Shown: one piece after another, positions 43,699-52,114 of the stretch
Numbering within the stretch: position 1 is the first letter of the stretch
Layout of the letters: each line of letters begins with the position of its first letter
Source of the DNA: Halolamina pelagica
Lineage (GTDB): Archaea > Halobacteriota > Halobacteria > Halobacteriales > Haloferacaceae
Direction of reading: 5' to 3'
Assembly (NCBI RefSeq): GCF_001307315.1
Contig: NZ_LGUC01000001.1
Span: forward strand, 248,001-312,000
DNA length: 64,000 nt
Notes under the pieces: generated by a model
Told to the model about the DNA's origin: nothing
Databases searched by the model: none
Seen by the model: the letters and a program-made list of their open reading frames with translations, nothing else
Made by a program: the position numbers and the translations under genes

Positions 43699-44391
43699 CT
43701 AGCGCGAACGCAGCCGGTCGACGAGCGACGCCAGCGTCTCGAGGTCGTACTGCCCGGGTGCGGTAGCGTCTTCGGCGTGAACGGGCGCGTAGCCGATCTT
43801 CGAGCCGTACACAGGCGCGACCGCGCGGGTGTGCCGGCCGGCCGCGCCCATCGCCATCGTCGCCACGCGCTCGCCCGCGGCGTCGACGGTGTGGGTCGCC
43901 GACAGCAGCGCCAGCGCGTCCGCCCGGTCCGCGGCGGTGACCGCGAGCTTCCCCACGTCGCCCGCCGATGCGGCCGCCGACAGCAGCGAGACCATCGCGC
44001 GCTCGGAGGGCGTGCCGGCGAAGTCGTGGACCGAAACCACCACGTCGACGCCGTGGCGCTCGGCCGTCTCGGCGACGCCGACCGCGCGGTCGGAGCGCCG
44101 GAGCGCAGCGAGTTCGATGTCGACCGCTTCGACGGCTTCGTAGTCCAGCGCGGCCGCGAGCGTGTTGAGTCGCGCCGTCTCGGCCGCGGCGTCGCCCCCG
44201 TCGGCCTCCCCACCTTCCCACGCGGGGCGGTTGGTCACCAGCAGCGGGAGCTCCCCGTCGTAGCCCGCCAGCTGCTCGGCGGGGGCGGTCGCGAGATCCA
44301 TCCGGAACTCCACGAGGTCGGCGACGCCGCGGGCGGCGCGCTCGTCGGCGAGGTCGGCGGTCGCGGCGACGAGGGTGAACGAGTCGAACAC
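43699..44391 (-). CDS. aroD: Type I 3-dehydroquinate dehydratase
   Basis: This 231-residue enzyme has the type I fold: LVAATADLADERAARGVADLVEFRMD, VVVSVHDFAGTPS with catalytic His, and GKLAVTAADRADALAL with the Schiff-base Lys. It dehydrates 3-dehydroquinate to 3-dehydroshikimate. It starts at GTG, with CCGGTTTGTTC about 25-32 bp upstream (minus strand). The archaeal DHQS II that supplies its substrate is at 52115 on the other strand. Confidence 0.9.
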   Translation of the reverse strand: MFDSFTLVAATADLADERAARGVADLVEFRMDLATAPAEQLAGYDGELPLLVTNRPAWEGGEADGGDAAAETARLNTLAAALDYEAVEAVDIELAALRRSDRAVGVAETAERHGVDVVVSVHDFAGTPSERAMVSLLSAAASAGDVGKLAVTAADRADALALLSATHTVDAAGERVATMAMGAAGRHTRAVAPVYGSKIGYAPVHAEDATAPGQYDLETLASLVDRLRSR

Positions 44392-44472
44392 GGGTGGAGG
44401 TCGGCCCGCGGGAACAAACCGGTTCGGGCTGGGCCGCGGGGTATTTCCCGGCTCGCCGCCCACCACCGGTAG

Positions 44473-45219
44473 ATGCGACTCGTCTCGCTGGCCCCCAGTG
44501 CGACCGCGACGCTGTCGGCGATGGGCGCCGTCGGCGACCTGGTCGGTGCCACGGTCCACTGCGACCTCGCCGGCGTCGACACCGAGCCGGAGCGCGTCGG
44601 CGGCTGGCTCAACGCCGATGTCGACGCCGTCGCCGCGCTCGATCCAGCGCTCGTCCTCACCAGCGACGCGCTCCAGCGCGAGACCCGCGACGAACTCCGC
44701 GAGCGCGGGCTGGCGGTCCACCACAGCGAACCCGGCACGCTCGAGGAGGCAATCGACGGGTTCGCCGAACTCGGTCGCGCGGTCGGGCACGCCGAGGCGG
44801 GCGCGGAACTGGCCGCGGACGCCCGCGAGCGCCTGCGGGCCGTGCGCGCCGCCGTCGCCGACGAGCCGCGACCGACCGTCTACTGCGAGGAGTGGGCCGA
44901 TCCGCCGATGGCTGCCGGGAACTGGGTACCCGAGGCCGTCGCCGCCGCCGGCGGGGCGTACCCGTTCGCGGCGCCGGGGGAGCGCTCCGGCGAAGTGCGC
45001 CGCGAAGAAGTCGTCGCCGCAGACCCCGAGTACGTGATCCTCCACCCCTGCGGGAAAGGCGACCGCGCGGACCCCGAGGCGTTCCGAAATCGGGGGTGGG
45101 CACTCGACGCCGAGATCCACGTCGTCGACGACTCGCTGCTGAATCAGCCCAGCCCGAACCTGATCGCCGGCGTCGAGCGACTGGCAGCCGTTCTCCACGG
45201 CGTCGACCCCGCCGCCTGA
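44473..45219 (+). CDS. BtuF-like cobalamin-binding protein without signal peptide
   Basis: This 248-residue protein has the helical-backbone periplasmic binding fold (LVSLAPSATATLSAMGAVGDLVGAT, DAVAALDPALVLTSDALQRE, YVILHPCGKG, VVDDSLLNQPSPNLIAGVERLA). No signal peptide or lipobox precedes the domain, and the ATG has a good leaderless promoter (GGTATTTCC, about 44444-44452). It is therefore probably cytosolic, so it could be a cobalamin or corrinoid chaperone rather than an ABC importer subunit. No transporter genes are adjacent. Confidence 0.78.
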   Translation: MRLVSLAPSATATLSAMGAVGDLVGATVHCDLAGVDTEPERVGGWLNADVDAVAALDPALVLTSDALQRETRDELRERGLAVHHSEPGTLEEAIDGFAELGRAVGHAEAGAELAADARERLRAVRAAVADEPRPTVYCEEWADPPMAAGNWVPEAVAAAGGAYPFAAPGERSGEVRREEVVAADPEYVILHPCGKGDRADPEAFRNRGWALDAEIHVVDDSLLNQPSPNLIAGVERLAAVLHGVDPAA

Positions 45220-45256
45220 TCCGCAACCGACACGGTCCCCGGCCCCGAGCGCGACC

Positions 45257-45772
45257 ATGCGAATCGCCGTCGGCAGCGGGAACCCGGTGAAGCGACGCGC
45301 GGTCGAACAGGCCGTCGAGGCGACGGTCGACGCCGAGATCGAGGCGGTCCCGGTCGGCTCCGGCGTCTCCGAGCAGCCGATCGGCCGCGAGGAGACGGTC
45401 ACGGGAGCGAAAAACCGGGCGGCGAACGCGCTCGCGGCCGGCGAGTACGACCTCGGGGTGGGACCCGAGGGCGGCGTCGCCGAGGTGCCGGGCGTCGACG
45501 GCCTGTTCCTGATCATGTGGGTCGCCGTCACCGACGGCGAGCAGGTCGGGCTGGGCTCGGGGCCGTCGTTCCGGCTCCCCGACAGCATCGGCGACCGCGT
45601 CGCCGCCGGCGACGAACTGGGGCCGGTGATGGACGACGTGCTCGACGAGGACGGTGTCGCGAGAAAGCAGGGCGCCGCGGGCGCGCTGTCAGCCGGGGTG
45701 GTCGACCGGGACGACGCGCTCGCTGCCGGCGTGGCGGCGGCGATGGGGCCGTTCGTGACCGAGCACTACTGA
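45257..45772 (+). CDS. DUF84 inosine/xanthosine triphosphatase (YjjX-like)
   Basis: This 171-residue protein begins MRIAVGSGNPVKRRAVEQAVE, the family SxNPxK motif, and has SEQPIGREETVTGAKNRA and DLGVGPEGGV. Members hydrolyse non-canonical ITP and XTP to keep them out of nucleic acids. It is transcribed after the BtuF-like gene, 37 bp away. Confidence 0.87.
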   Translation: MRIAVGSGNPVKRRAVEQAVEATVDAEIEAVPVGSGVSEQPIGREETVTGAKNRAANALAAGEYDLGVGPEGGVAEVPGVDGLFLIMWVAVTDGEQVGLGSGPSFRLPDSIGDRVAAGDELGPVMDDVLDEDGVARKQGAAGALSAGVVDRDDALAAGVAAAMGPFVTEHY

Positions 45773-45862
45773 ACGTCGACCGTTTGCTGCGCTTTCTTCG
45801 GTCGCTGGCAAAAGCTCGGCCACGCCTTCGGCGAGTGAGCGAAGTCGTCCTGATCCCGGCGG

Positions 45863-47722
45863 TTACGCCGGCTCCTCGGCCTCCTCCATCTCCTCGGCCT
45901 CCTCCACCGCGGTCGTGAGCGAGACGTTCAGCGCGAGCATCGAGACCACGCCGCCGACGATCGTCACGGCGTTCTTCAGGAAGTGGTCGACGATGGCGGC
46001 CCCGAGCGCGACCGCGCCCGTCACCGGCGTCAACCCGGCGACGAGCAGGGTGAACGCCGCCTCGTACAGGCCGACGCCGCCGGGGGTCAGCGGGATCACC
46101 TTCGCGAGGTTCCCCACCGAGACGGCGAAGAAACAGATGGTCACCAGCGTCGCGAGTTCGAGCGGCGGGGCGAACGCCGCCAGCACCAGCGCCGCGGTCA
46201 CCACGTCGAGCGTCCAGATCACGAGACTCGAGGCGCCGACGAGCATGAACGCCCGCGGGTTCCCGCCGACCTGCTGGACGTCGCCGACGAACCGCTCCAG
46301 CACGCCGGCGACGAAGTCGGCGTAGGAGTCGGAGGAGAACCGCGTCACCAGCGCCCGGACGCGGTTGGTGTCCGAGCGCGCCGAGAGCACGATCCCCGCG
46401 ACGGCGGCGATGGCGACGACGGCGACGCCGACCGCGACGATGACGGCGATCCGGCCGCTCTCGGAGGCGCCCGTGAGCGACTGTGCGACCCGCGCGAGGT
46501 CGCCCGTCGCCGCGTAGCTCAGCAACACGACGCCGGCGAGCACCGTGATCGTGAGCAGGTCGAACACCCGTTCGGCGGCCAGCGACGCGAACCCCGAGGG
46601 GTACGGGATCCCGCGCCGGGCTTTCACCACGTACGCCCGGACCGCGTCACCCGCACGCGCCGGGAACACGAGGTTGCCCGTCTGGGAGATGAACACTGCA
46701 CCCGTGAGGAAGCCGATCCGTTCGTCGAACCCCAACTCCGCGAGGATGTCGCGGTAGCGCATCCCGCGAAGCGGCCACGAGAGCGCGTAGACGACGGTCG
46801 CGGCGCCGACCAGCATCGGATCGGCGTCCTGGATGTGGTCGATGACCGCCGCGAAGTCCAGGTACTGCGTCGAGAGTAGCAGCGCGATCAGCACCAGCAG
46901 CGCGCTCGCCGCCAGCGTCATCCGACGGGTGACCCGCGGCTGGACCGAGAGCTGCCACCAGGTCCGGATGATCTGACTCCCCATTCCGAACACGTCTCGG
47001 ACGAGGTCGACTTTCGAGTCGCCTTTCGGCTCCCAGTCGACCGGGAACTCCCTGACTTGGAAGCCCGCGCGCTGGGCGCGGACGAGCAGTTCCGTGTCCC
47101 AGAACCAGTGGCGGTCCTCCACGTCGTCGTGGATGGCCTCGAACGCCTCCCTGGAGATCGACTTGAAGCCACACTGGTGGTCACGCAGTCCAGTCCGAAG
47201 GAACAGCCGGACGGCGCCGTTGTACCCCTTCGAGGGGATCCCCCGCTTGGCGGGGCGGTCGGCGACGTTCTCCGGCATCCAGCGCGAGCCAGTCGCCACG
47301 TCGGCGTCGCCGTTTCGCACCGTGTCCACCAGCGTCTCCAGATGCTTCATGTCCGTCGCGAGGTCGGTGTCGAAGTACACCAGCGTCTCGCCGTGGGCGG
47401 CGTCGAACGCTCGCTCCAGCGCGCCGCCACGGCCCAGCCGCTCGTCGCTGTGGAAGTGCCGGACGGCGGCGACCTCGGCCGCGAGTCGGTCGGCGATCGC
47501 CGGCGTCTCGTCGTCGCAGCCGTCCTCGGCGACGATCACCTCGAACGTGCCGGGTTTCAGGAACGCACCCAGCGTGTCGAGCGTGGTTCGCACCGTGTTT
47601 TCGATAGTGTCGGCCTCGTTGTACGCCGGCAGAACGACACTGACCTCGACGGCGTTGGGGTCGAGCGTCACGTCCGCCCCCGCCGCTCGCTCGGCGTCGC
47701 TCCCGTCGGCGGGGTTGTTCAT
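45863..47722 (-). CDS. AglD-like fused GT2 glycosyltransferase and flippase-like (UPF0104) protein
   Basis: In this 619-residue protein, residues 25-270 are a dolichyl-phosphate sugar GT2 domain (VSVVLPAYNEADTIENTVRTTL, VAEDGCDDETP, LVYFDTDLATDMKHLE, WMPENVADRPAKRGIPSKGYN). From about 290 there are about eight transmembrane helices of the lysylphosphatidylglycerol synthase TM/UPF0104 type. The architecture and length match AglD of Haloferax, which places the final hexose on dolichol phosphate for S-layer N-glycosylation. A C-terminal acidic EEAEEMEEAEE tail is odd. GDP-mannose may come from the enzyme at 25200. Confidence 0.85.
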   Translation of the reverse strand: MNNPADGSDAERAAGADVTLDPNAVEVSVVLPAYNEADTIENTVRTTLDTLGAFLKPGTFEVIVAEDGCDDETPAIADRLAAEVAAVRHFHSDERLGRGGALERAFDAAHGETLVYFDTDLATDMKHLETLVDTVRNGDADVATGSRWMPENVADRPAKRGIPSKGYNGAVRLFLRTGLRDHQCGFKSISREAFEAIHDDVEDRHWFWDTELLVRAQRAGFQVREFPVDWEPKGDSKVDLVRDVFGMGSQIIRTWWQLSVQPRVTRRMTLAASALLVLIALLLSTQYLDFAAVIDHIQDADPMLVGAATVVYALSWPLRGMRYRDILAELGFDERIGFLTGAVFISQTGNLVFPARAGDAVRAYVVKARRGIPYPSGFASLAAERVFDLLTITVLAGVVLLSYAATGDLARVAQSLTGASESGRIAVIVAVGVAVVAIAAVAGIVLSARSDTNRVRALVTRFSSDSYADFVAGVLERFVGDVQQVGGNPRAFMLVGASSLVIWTLDVVTAALVLAAFAPPLELATLVTICFFAVSVGNLAKVIPLTPGGVGLYEAAFTLLVAGLTPVTGAVALGAAIVDHFLKNAVTIVGGVVSMLALNVSLTTAVEEAEEMEEAEEPA

Positions 47723-47876
47723 GGTCGATGTTGACTCCGGGGCGTGTAAGTAGCTTCTGAAGGGGGGCGACAGCCCGGTCGGCGCTGGCGAGAGCCGCGT
47801 TAGCCGACCGTACCTGTCAGTGGTGATAAACCCATCCTACCGGCCTCTATCGGAGAGAAAATCGCACGACTGCGGC

Positions 47877-47888
47877 CGGATTAATCCG
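47877..47888. promoter_or_regulatory. Perfect 12-bp palindrome CGGATTAATCCG
   Basis: It lies 44-55 bp upstream of the ATG at 47932, in the divergent region between the aglD-like gene and the small wHTH gene. A 12-bp perfect palindrome with TTAA at its centre is a plausible operator for a small dimeric repressor, such as the one encoded next. Confidence 0.45.
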
Positions 47889-47931
47889 TCGTACCAAACG
47901 CCTGAAAGGGGTACGGAACCACCGTCGATGT

Positions 47932-48180
47932 ATGAGTCATGCAGGCGTAGCGGCGACGGTCGACCTCTCGGACAAACAGGCGCGCATCCTGAACCACCTG
48001 CGGGAGGCCGCCGGCGACAAGATGTACTTCAAGTCGCGGCTGATGGCCGAAGAGCTCGACATGACGGCCAAGGAGGTCGGCGCGAACATGCGGGCGCTAC
48101 TGTCCGCCGACCACGGCCTCGACATCGAGAAGTGGGGCTACTCGTCGGGCACGACGTGGAAAGTCACCCCGGCCGAGTAG
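47932..48180 (+). CDS. Small winged-helix protein
   Basis: This 82-residue protein has the fold VDLSDKQARILNHLREAAGDKMYFKSRLMAEELDMTAKEVGANMRALL followed by a wing (DIEKWGYSSGTTWKVTP). It resembles a widely conserved haloarchaeal wHTH family whose members often occur singly. It is probably a DNA-binding regulator with unknown targets. A palindrome and AT-rich sequence lie upstream. Confidence 0.72.
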   Translation: MSHAGVAATVDLSDKQARILNHLREAAGDKMYFKSRLMAEELDMTAKEVGANMRALLSADHGLDIEKWGYSSGTTWKVTPAE

Positions 48181-48181
48181 C

Positions 48182-48478
48182 TCAGAGCCGCCGCGCACAG
48201 CCGCTGCAGTACTGGTAGGCCGGATCGTTCTCCGTTCCGCAGTTGTCACAGCGAATCGTGCCCTCCGTCGCGGCCGCCTCGCGTGCGGCGGCGGGGCCGC
48301 TCTCGGCGAGCCGGCGACGGTACGCCGCGCCGTCGTCGTCCTCGCCGCCCCAGATATCCGAGCCCATGTGATCCGGCGCTTCGTCGATCTCCATCCGGGA
48401 CATCACGAACAGCAGCAGCGGGACCTGTATCGCGATCGGGATTACCAACAACAGCCAGAGCAGGGCTGTGTCGGGCAT
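48182..48478 (-). CDS. Membrane-anchored zinc-ribbon protein
   Basis: This 98-residue protein has one N-terminal transmembrane helix (ALLWLLLVIPIAIQVPLLLFV), a soluble acidic middle and a C-terminal zinc ribbon CDNCGTENDPAYQYCSGCARRL. The arrangement is common in haloarchaea and may recruit partners at the membrane. The stop is one base from that of the convergent wHTH gene. Confidence 0.75.
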   Translation of the reverse strand: MPDTALLWLLLVIPIAIQVPLLLFVMSRMEIDEAPDHMGSDIWGGEDDDGAAYRRRLAESGPAAAREAAATEGTIRCDNCGTENDPAYQYCSGCARRL

Positions 48479-48541
48479 ACGTACGCGTAACGACTGTACG
48501 ACCTTAGCGATTGGGAACTGTCCACATGAAGAGAGGACCGC

Positions 48542-49150
48542 TCAGGGGTCGTGGCTGATCAGATCCGCGGCGTCGGCCGCCAGCGCGTCGGCGGCGGCGT
48601 CGAAGGAGTCGGCGTAGCGGACGAGCAGCGTCAGCAGCGTCTCGGGCTCCTCCAGCGCGTAGCCGTCCTCGCGGGAGAGCAGGCCCGCCGACTCCAGTGC
48701 GGCGGCGTGGCTGCTGACCGTCGCCCGGGAGACCCCGAGGTGCTCCGCGAGATCGGCGCCCGTGGCGTCGGGGTTCCGGAGCAGCGCGATCACCATGCCG
48801 CGGGGCGTCGATCGCCGGAGGTAGCCGAGCGCGGTGCGCTCGAAGGCGGAGAACCGATCGGCCGGGAAGAAGCGGCGGTAGTCGCCGTCGCGCCAGGAGA
48901 CGATCGTCCCCTCCGAGAGCAGGCGGTCGACGTGGTGCTGGGTCTCGCCGGTCCCGAGTTGGAGGTCGTCCCGGAGCTTCGAGAAGTGTGCCCCGGGCGT
49001 CGCCGCGACGTAGCCGACGATGGCGTCGCGGGTGTCGCTCCCGCCGGTCGCGTCGCTGTCGCCACCCAGCGCGGCGAACGGCGCCGCGGCGCCGGCCGCC
49101 GCGAACCGTTTGAGCGTCGCCCGTTTCTCCTCGTCGACGCCGCGTGTCAC
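48542..49150 (-). CDS. Two-winged-helix transcriptional regulator
   Basis: This protein of about 202 residues has two winged-helix units: HFSKLRDDLQLGTGETQHHVDRLLSEGTIVSWRDGDYRRFF and GMVIALLRNPDATGADLAEHLGVSRATVSSHAAALESAGLL. This is the layout of haloarchaeal regulators related to MarR/ArsR. The N-terminus contains an Ala-rich hydrophobic patch (RFAAAGAAAPFAALGG) of unclear role. GTG at 49150 is preferred over a TTG nine codons upstream. The target is unknown. Confidence 0.72.
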   Translation of the reverse strand: MTRGVDEEKRATLKRFAAAGAAAPFAALGGDSDATGGSDTRDAIVGYVAATPGAHFSKLRDDLQLGTGETQHHVDRLLSEGTIVSWRDGDYRRFFPADRFSAFERTALGYLRRSTPRGMVIALLRNPDATGADLAEHLGVSRATVSSHAAALESAGLLSREDGYALEEPETLLTLLVRYADSFDAAADALAADAADLISHDP

Positions 49151-49289
49151 GCATTGGCTTGCGCGGCACGCGGACAAAGGGGTTTCGACAGCCAGCCCGG
49201 CGTGAAACTACTCGAACCCTACCTGGTCGCACGCGGCCGATAGCCGGTACCCACAACGGCTTTCCGCGACGACGGCCTCCGTGCAGACG

Positions 49290-49478
49290 ATGAGCGAGGA
49301 CCGAACCACGGAGTCGGCCGACGACGAGTGGGCCATCAGCCTCGATGATCTCGAGGAGGGGGAGTCCGAACGCCCCCAACTCGCGCCGATCGAACCTGGC
49401 GACCCGACCGTCGAGGGGATCGCCTTCGTCGTCCTCGGCGTCGCGCTGGCGCTCGTAGTGCTGCTCGGCGGCCTCTAA
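49290..49478 (+). CDS. Small single-pass membrane protein
   Basis: This 62-residue protein has an acidic N-terminus (MSEDRTTESADDEWAISLDDLEEGE), Pro-rich linker and one C-terminal transmembrane helix (GIAFVVLGVALALVVLLGGL). It is a tail-anchored protein of unknown function, widespread in haloarchaea. A GTG three codons earlier is an alternative start. Confidence 0.65.
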   Translation: MSEDRTTESADDEWAISLDDLEEGESERPQLAPIEPGDPTVEGIAFVVLGVALALVVLLGGL

Positions 49479-49534
49479 CGACCGGGAGCCGCAGCCCCCG
49501 TCACGTCTAAACCGGCCCGGCCCGACCTCCGGCC

Positions 49535-50446
49535 ATGGAAAGCTACCGGACGCTTCTCGTCGACGCGTTCACCAGTGAGCCGCTGGCCGGCAACGCCGCC
49601 GGCGTGGTGCCCGACGCCGCCGGACTGGCCGAGGAGCAGATGCAGGCGATCGCCCGCGAGCTGTCGGTCTCGGAGACTGCCTTCCTCCTCCCGTCCGACG
49701 AGGCCGACCGGAAAGTGCGCTACTTCTCCCCGACACAGGCGGTCGATCTCTGTGGCCACGCCACGATCGCGGCCCACGGCGCGCTGTTCGAGGACGGCGT
49801 CATCGACGCCGGGAGCCACACGCTGGAGACCCCAGTCGGCGTGCTCGACATCCAGGTGACCGACACGGGCGCGGTGTGGATGACCCAAAACGCCCCGCAG
49901 ATCTTCGAAGTCGAGCTGGACTACGCCGACGCCGCCGACGCGCTGGGGATCGACGAGGCCGCGTTCGCGGACGTGGGGGCGGATCTGCCGCCCGCGTACG
50001 CCTCGACCGGGCTGCCGTTCCTGATCCTCCCGGTGAACTTCCTCGAACACCTCTCGGGGATGGACCCCGACATGGAGGCCGTCGAGGCGCTCGCCGACGC
50101 CCACGACTGCGCCGGCGTGTACGTGTTCACGTTCGACGCCGTCGGCCGGAGCCAGGACTCGACGCTGCACGGCCGCGCGTTCGTCCCCGGACTCGGCGTC
50201 GACGAGGATCCCGTGACCGGCACCGCCTCGGGCGCCTGCGGCGCGTATCTCGATCACTTCGCGGCGTTCGACGACGAGTTCCCCGAGCGGATGACGTTCG
50301 AACAGGGCCACTTCCTCGATCGGCCGGGCTACGTCGGCGTGCGCGTCGACGGCCAGACGGTGCAAGTGGGTGGCGACGCGGTCGTGTCGCTGGACGGGTC
50401 GCTCACGGTTCCGGAGTACGAGGACGACGAGATCATCGAGGCTTGA
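49535..50446 (+). CDS. PhzF-family isomerase
   Basis: This 303-residue protein has the two-domain PhzF fold: LLVDAFTSEPLAGNAAGVV, LSVSETAFLLP with the catalytic Glu, VDLCGHATIAAHGALF and TGTASGACGAYL. The family isomerises or epimerises small carboxylates. The actual substrate is unknown, and phenazine synthesis is not implied. TCTAAACC (49505-49512) lies about 25 bp before the ATG. Confidence 0.87.
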   Translation: MESYRTLLVDAFTSEPLAGNAAGVVPDAAGLAEEQMQAIARELSVSETAFLLPSDEADRKVRYFSPTQAVDLCGHATIAAHGALFEDGVIDAGSHTLETPVGVLDIQVTDTGAVWMTQNAPQIFEVELDYADAADALGIDEAAFADVGADLPPAYASTGLPFLILPVNFLEHLSGMDPDMEAVEALADAHDCAGVYVFTFDAVGRSQDSTLHGRAFVPGLGVDEDPVTGTASGACGAYLDHFAAFDDEFPERMTFEQGHFLDRPGYVGVRVDGQTVQVGGDAVVSLDGSLTVPEYEDDEIIEA

Positions 50447-50585
50447 TCAGTCGCGGCTTGCGACCACTCGCGACCGCCGTGTCGCGAGCGCGGAGCCCAT
50501 GCCGCGGCTGGGCCTGATCGACGACGGCGACCTCCATGCCTCGGCCCTGGAGCGCCATGCCGTTCGTGTCTGATCGACGGCGGTC

Positions 50586-50756
50586 TCAGGGCAGTTCCTT
50601 CCACTCGCGCCCGCATTCGGGGCATTTCCGGACGTTGTACACCTCGTCCGGCGAGTTCTCGGTGGCCAGCGTCTGCTCGCACTCCGCACAGTTGAGTCGC
50701 TCGTACGTGTCCTTGTAGAGTTCGTCGTTGCGCAGGCCTTTCCGGGTGCTCTTCAT
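50586..50756 (-). CDS. HVO_0758-type small zinc finger protein
   Basis: This 56-residue protein begins MKSTRKGLRNDELYKDTYERL and has two CxxC pairs (CAECEQTL; CPECGREW) forming a zinc ribbon. It matches, from memory, a haloarchaeal micro-zinc-finger family named after HVO_0758. It probably binds nucleic acid or protein. The minus-strand TCTTTTTACG box (50780-50789) defines the short gene; an upstream longer frame is rejected. Confidence 0.78.
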   Translation of the reverse strand: MKSTRKGLRNDELYKDTYERLNCAECEQTLATENSPDEVYNVRKCPECGREWKELP

Positions 50757-50837
50757 GGCCCCGGCTTCGAGGCCGAACGTAAAAAGACCCCGCACAGATT
50801 CGGAACCCTTGACTCCGCCCACTGGCAACCGGCGGGC

Positions 50838-52046
50838 GTGTCTCGCTCTCGTCTCTTCAGTGCGCTCTGTGGCTATGCGTTCCTCGTGAACTTCTCGCGG
50901 GTGGTGATGGCGCCGCTGGTGAGCGTGTTCATCGCCACCTTCGGCGTCGGTGAGGCGACCGCCGGGCTCGCCGCGTCGGCGGCCTGGATCGGCAGCGCGC
51001 TCCCGCGGATCCCGACTGGCTACCTGCTGACGAAAGTCTCCCGGCTGACGGTCGTGCTCGTCGCGGGGGTCGTGCTCGCCGTCGGCGCCGCCTCGGCCGC
51101 CGTCGCGGGCACCGTCACGCTGGTGGTGCTGGGCGCCGGGCTGGCCGGGGTGGCCTCCGGCCTCTACTTCGTCACCGGCAACACGCTGGTCAGCGAGCTG
51201 TTCCCCGCCCGCGTCGGGCGGATGATCGGCATCCACGGCACCGCCAACCAGGTCGCCGCCGCCGTCGCCGCGCCGGTGGTCACCCTCGCCGTCGGCGCGA
51301 CCGTCGACTGGACGCCGGTGCTGGTCGCGCTGAACCTCCCCGCCGACCAGCCCTGGCGGCTGGTGTTCGTCGCGCTCTCGATCGCCGGGCTCGCGACGAC
51401 CGTCGTGACGTTCGTCGTCTCCCGCGGCGTCGACCTGCCCGACGCCGGCGCCGAGGACCGCGACTTCGTCGGAGCAGCCACTGCGGAGTGGCGAACGATC
51501 CTCTTCGGGATCGCCGTGATGGGGATGCTCGGCTTCGCGTGGCAAGGAGTGTTCAACTTCTACCAGCTGTTCATGGAGTCCCGCGGCGTCGCCCCCGGGA
51601 TCGCCCGGAACGCGCTCACGCTCGTGTTCGTCGCCGGGATCCCGGCGTTCGCGGTGAGCGGCTGGCTGGCGGACCGGCTCCCGCGAGCGCCGTACCTGCT
51701 CGGGCTCGCGGCGACGTTCGTCGTGCTGGTGTTCGCGCTCACGTTCGCATCGGGGACGGCGGCGCTGCTCGCAGTGTCAGTCGCCCTGGGCTATACGGTC
51801 CACAGCATCTACCCCGCGATCGACACGTTCCTGCTGGGCTCGTTCCCCGACGATAACCGCGCCAGCGCCTACGCGGTGTACAGCGGCGTCATGATGCTCG
51901 CCCAGGCGCCGGGATCGTGGTTCGTCGGGGCGCTGGCGGAGGCGGGCGTCCCCTACGTGACGACGTTCCGCGGGCTGGCGGCCGCCGTGGGCGTCGTCAT
52001 CGCCGCGCTGTTCGTGTTTCAGCGAGCCGGCCGGCTGCCGAGCTGA
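50838..52046 (+). CDS. MFS transporter
   Basis: This 402-residue protein has about twelve transmembrane segments and a central soluble loop. The conserved MFS motif between helices 2 and 3 appears as IPTGYLLTKVSRLTVV rather than the full D-x-x-GR-R/K form. Sequence in the C-half (GWLADRLPRAPYLLG) repeats it. The substrate is unknown. It starts at GTG, with CCCTTGACT (50810-50818) as the likely promoter. Confidence 0.85.
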   Translation: MSRSRLFSALCGYAFLVNFSRVVMAPLVSVFIATFGVGEATAGLAASAAWIGSALPRIPTGYLLTKVSRLTVVLVAGVVLAVGAASAAVAGTVTLVVLGAGLAGVASGLYFVTGNTLVSELFPARVGRMIGIHGTANQVAAAVAAPVVTLAVGATVDWTPVLVALNLPADQPWRLVFVALSIAGLATTVVTFVVSRGVDLPDAGAEDRDFVGAATAEWRTILFGIAVMGMLGFAWQGVFNFYQLFMESRGVAPGIARNALTLVFVAGIPAFAVSGWLADRLPRAPYLLGLAATFVVLVFALTFASGTAALLAVSVALGYTVHSIYPAIDTFLLGSFPDDNRASAYAVYSGVMMLAQAPGSWFVGALAEAGVPYVTTFRGLAAAVGVVIAALFVFQRAGRLPS

Positions 52047-52114
52047 TCGCCCGCGCCGGCCCACAGGCTGCAGCATCCGCCACGTTCAAGCGGCCTGCCG
52101 GAGAGTGTGCGGAC

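Noticed and set aside
50447-50585. Short frame between phzF and the zinc finger gene
   Set aside because: No start signal, motif or compositional support; treated as intergenic.
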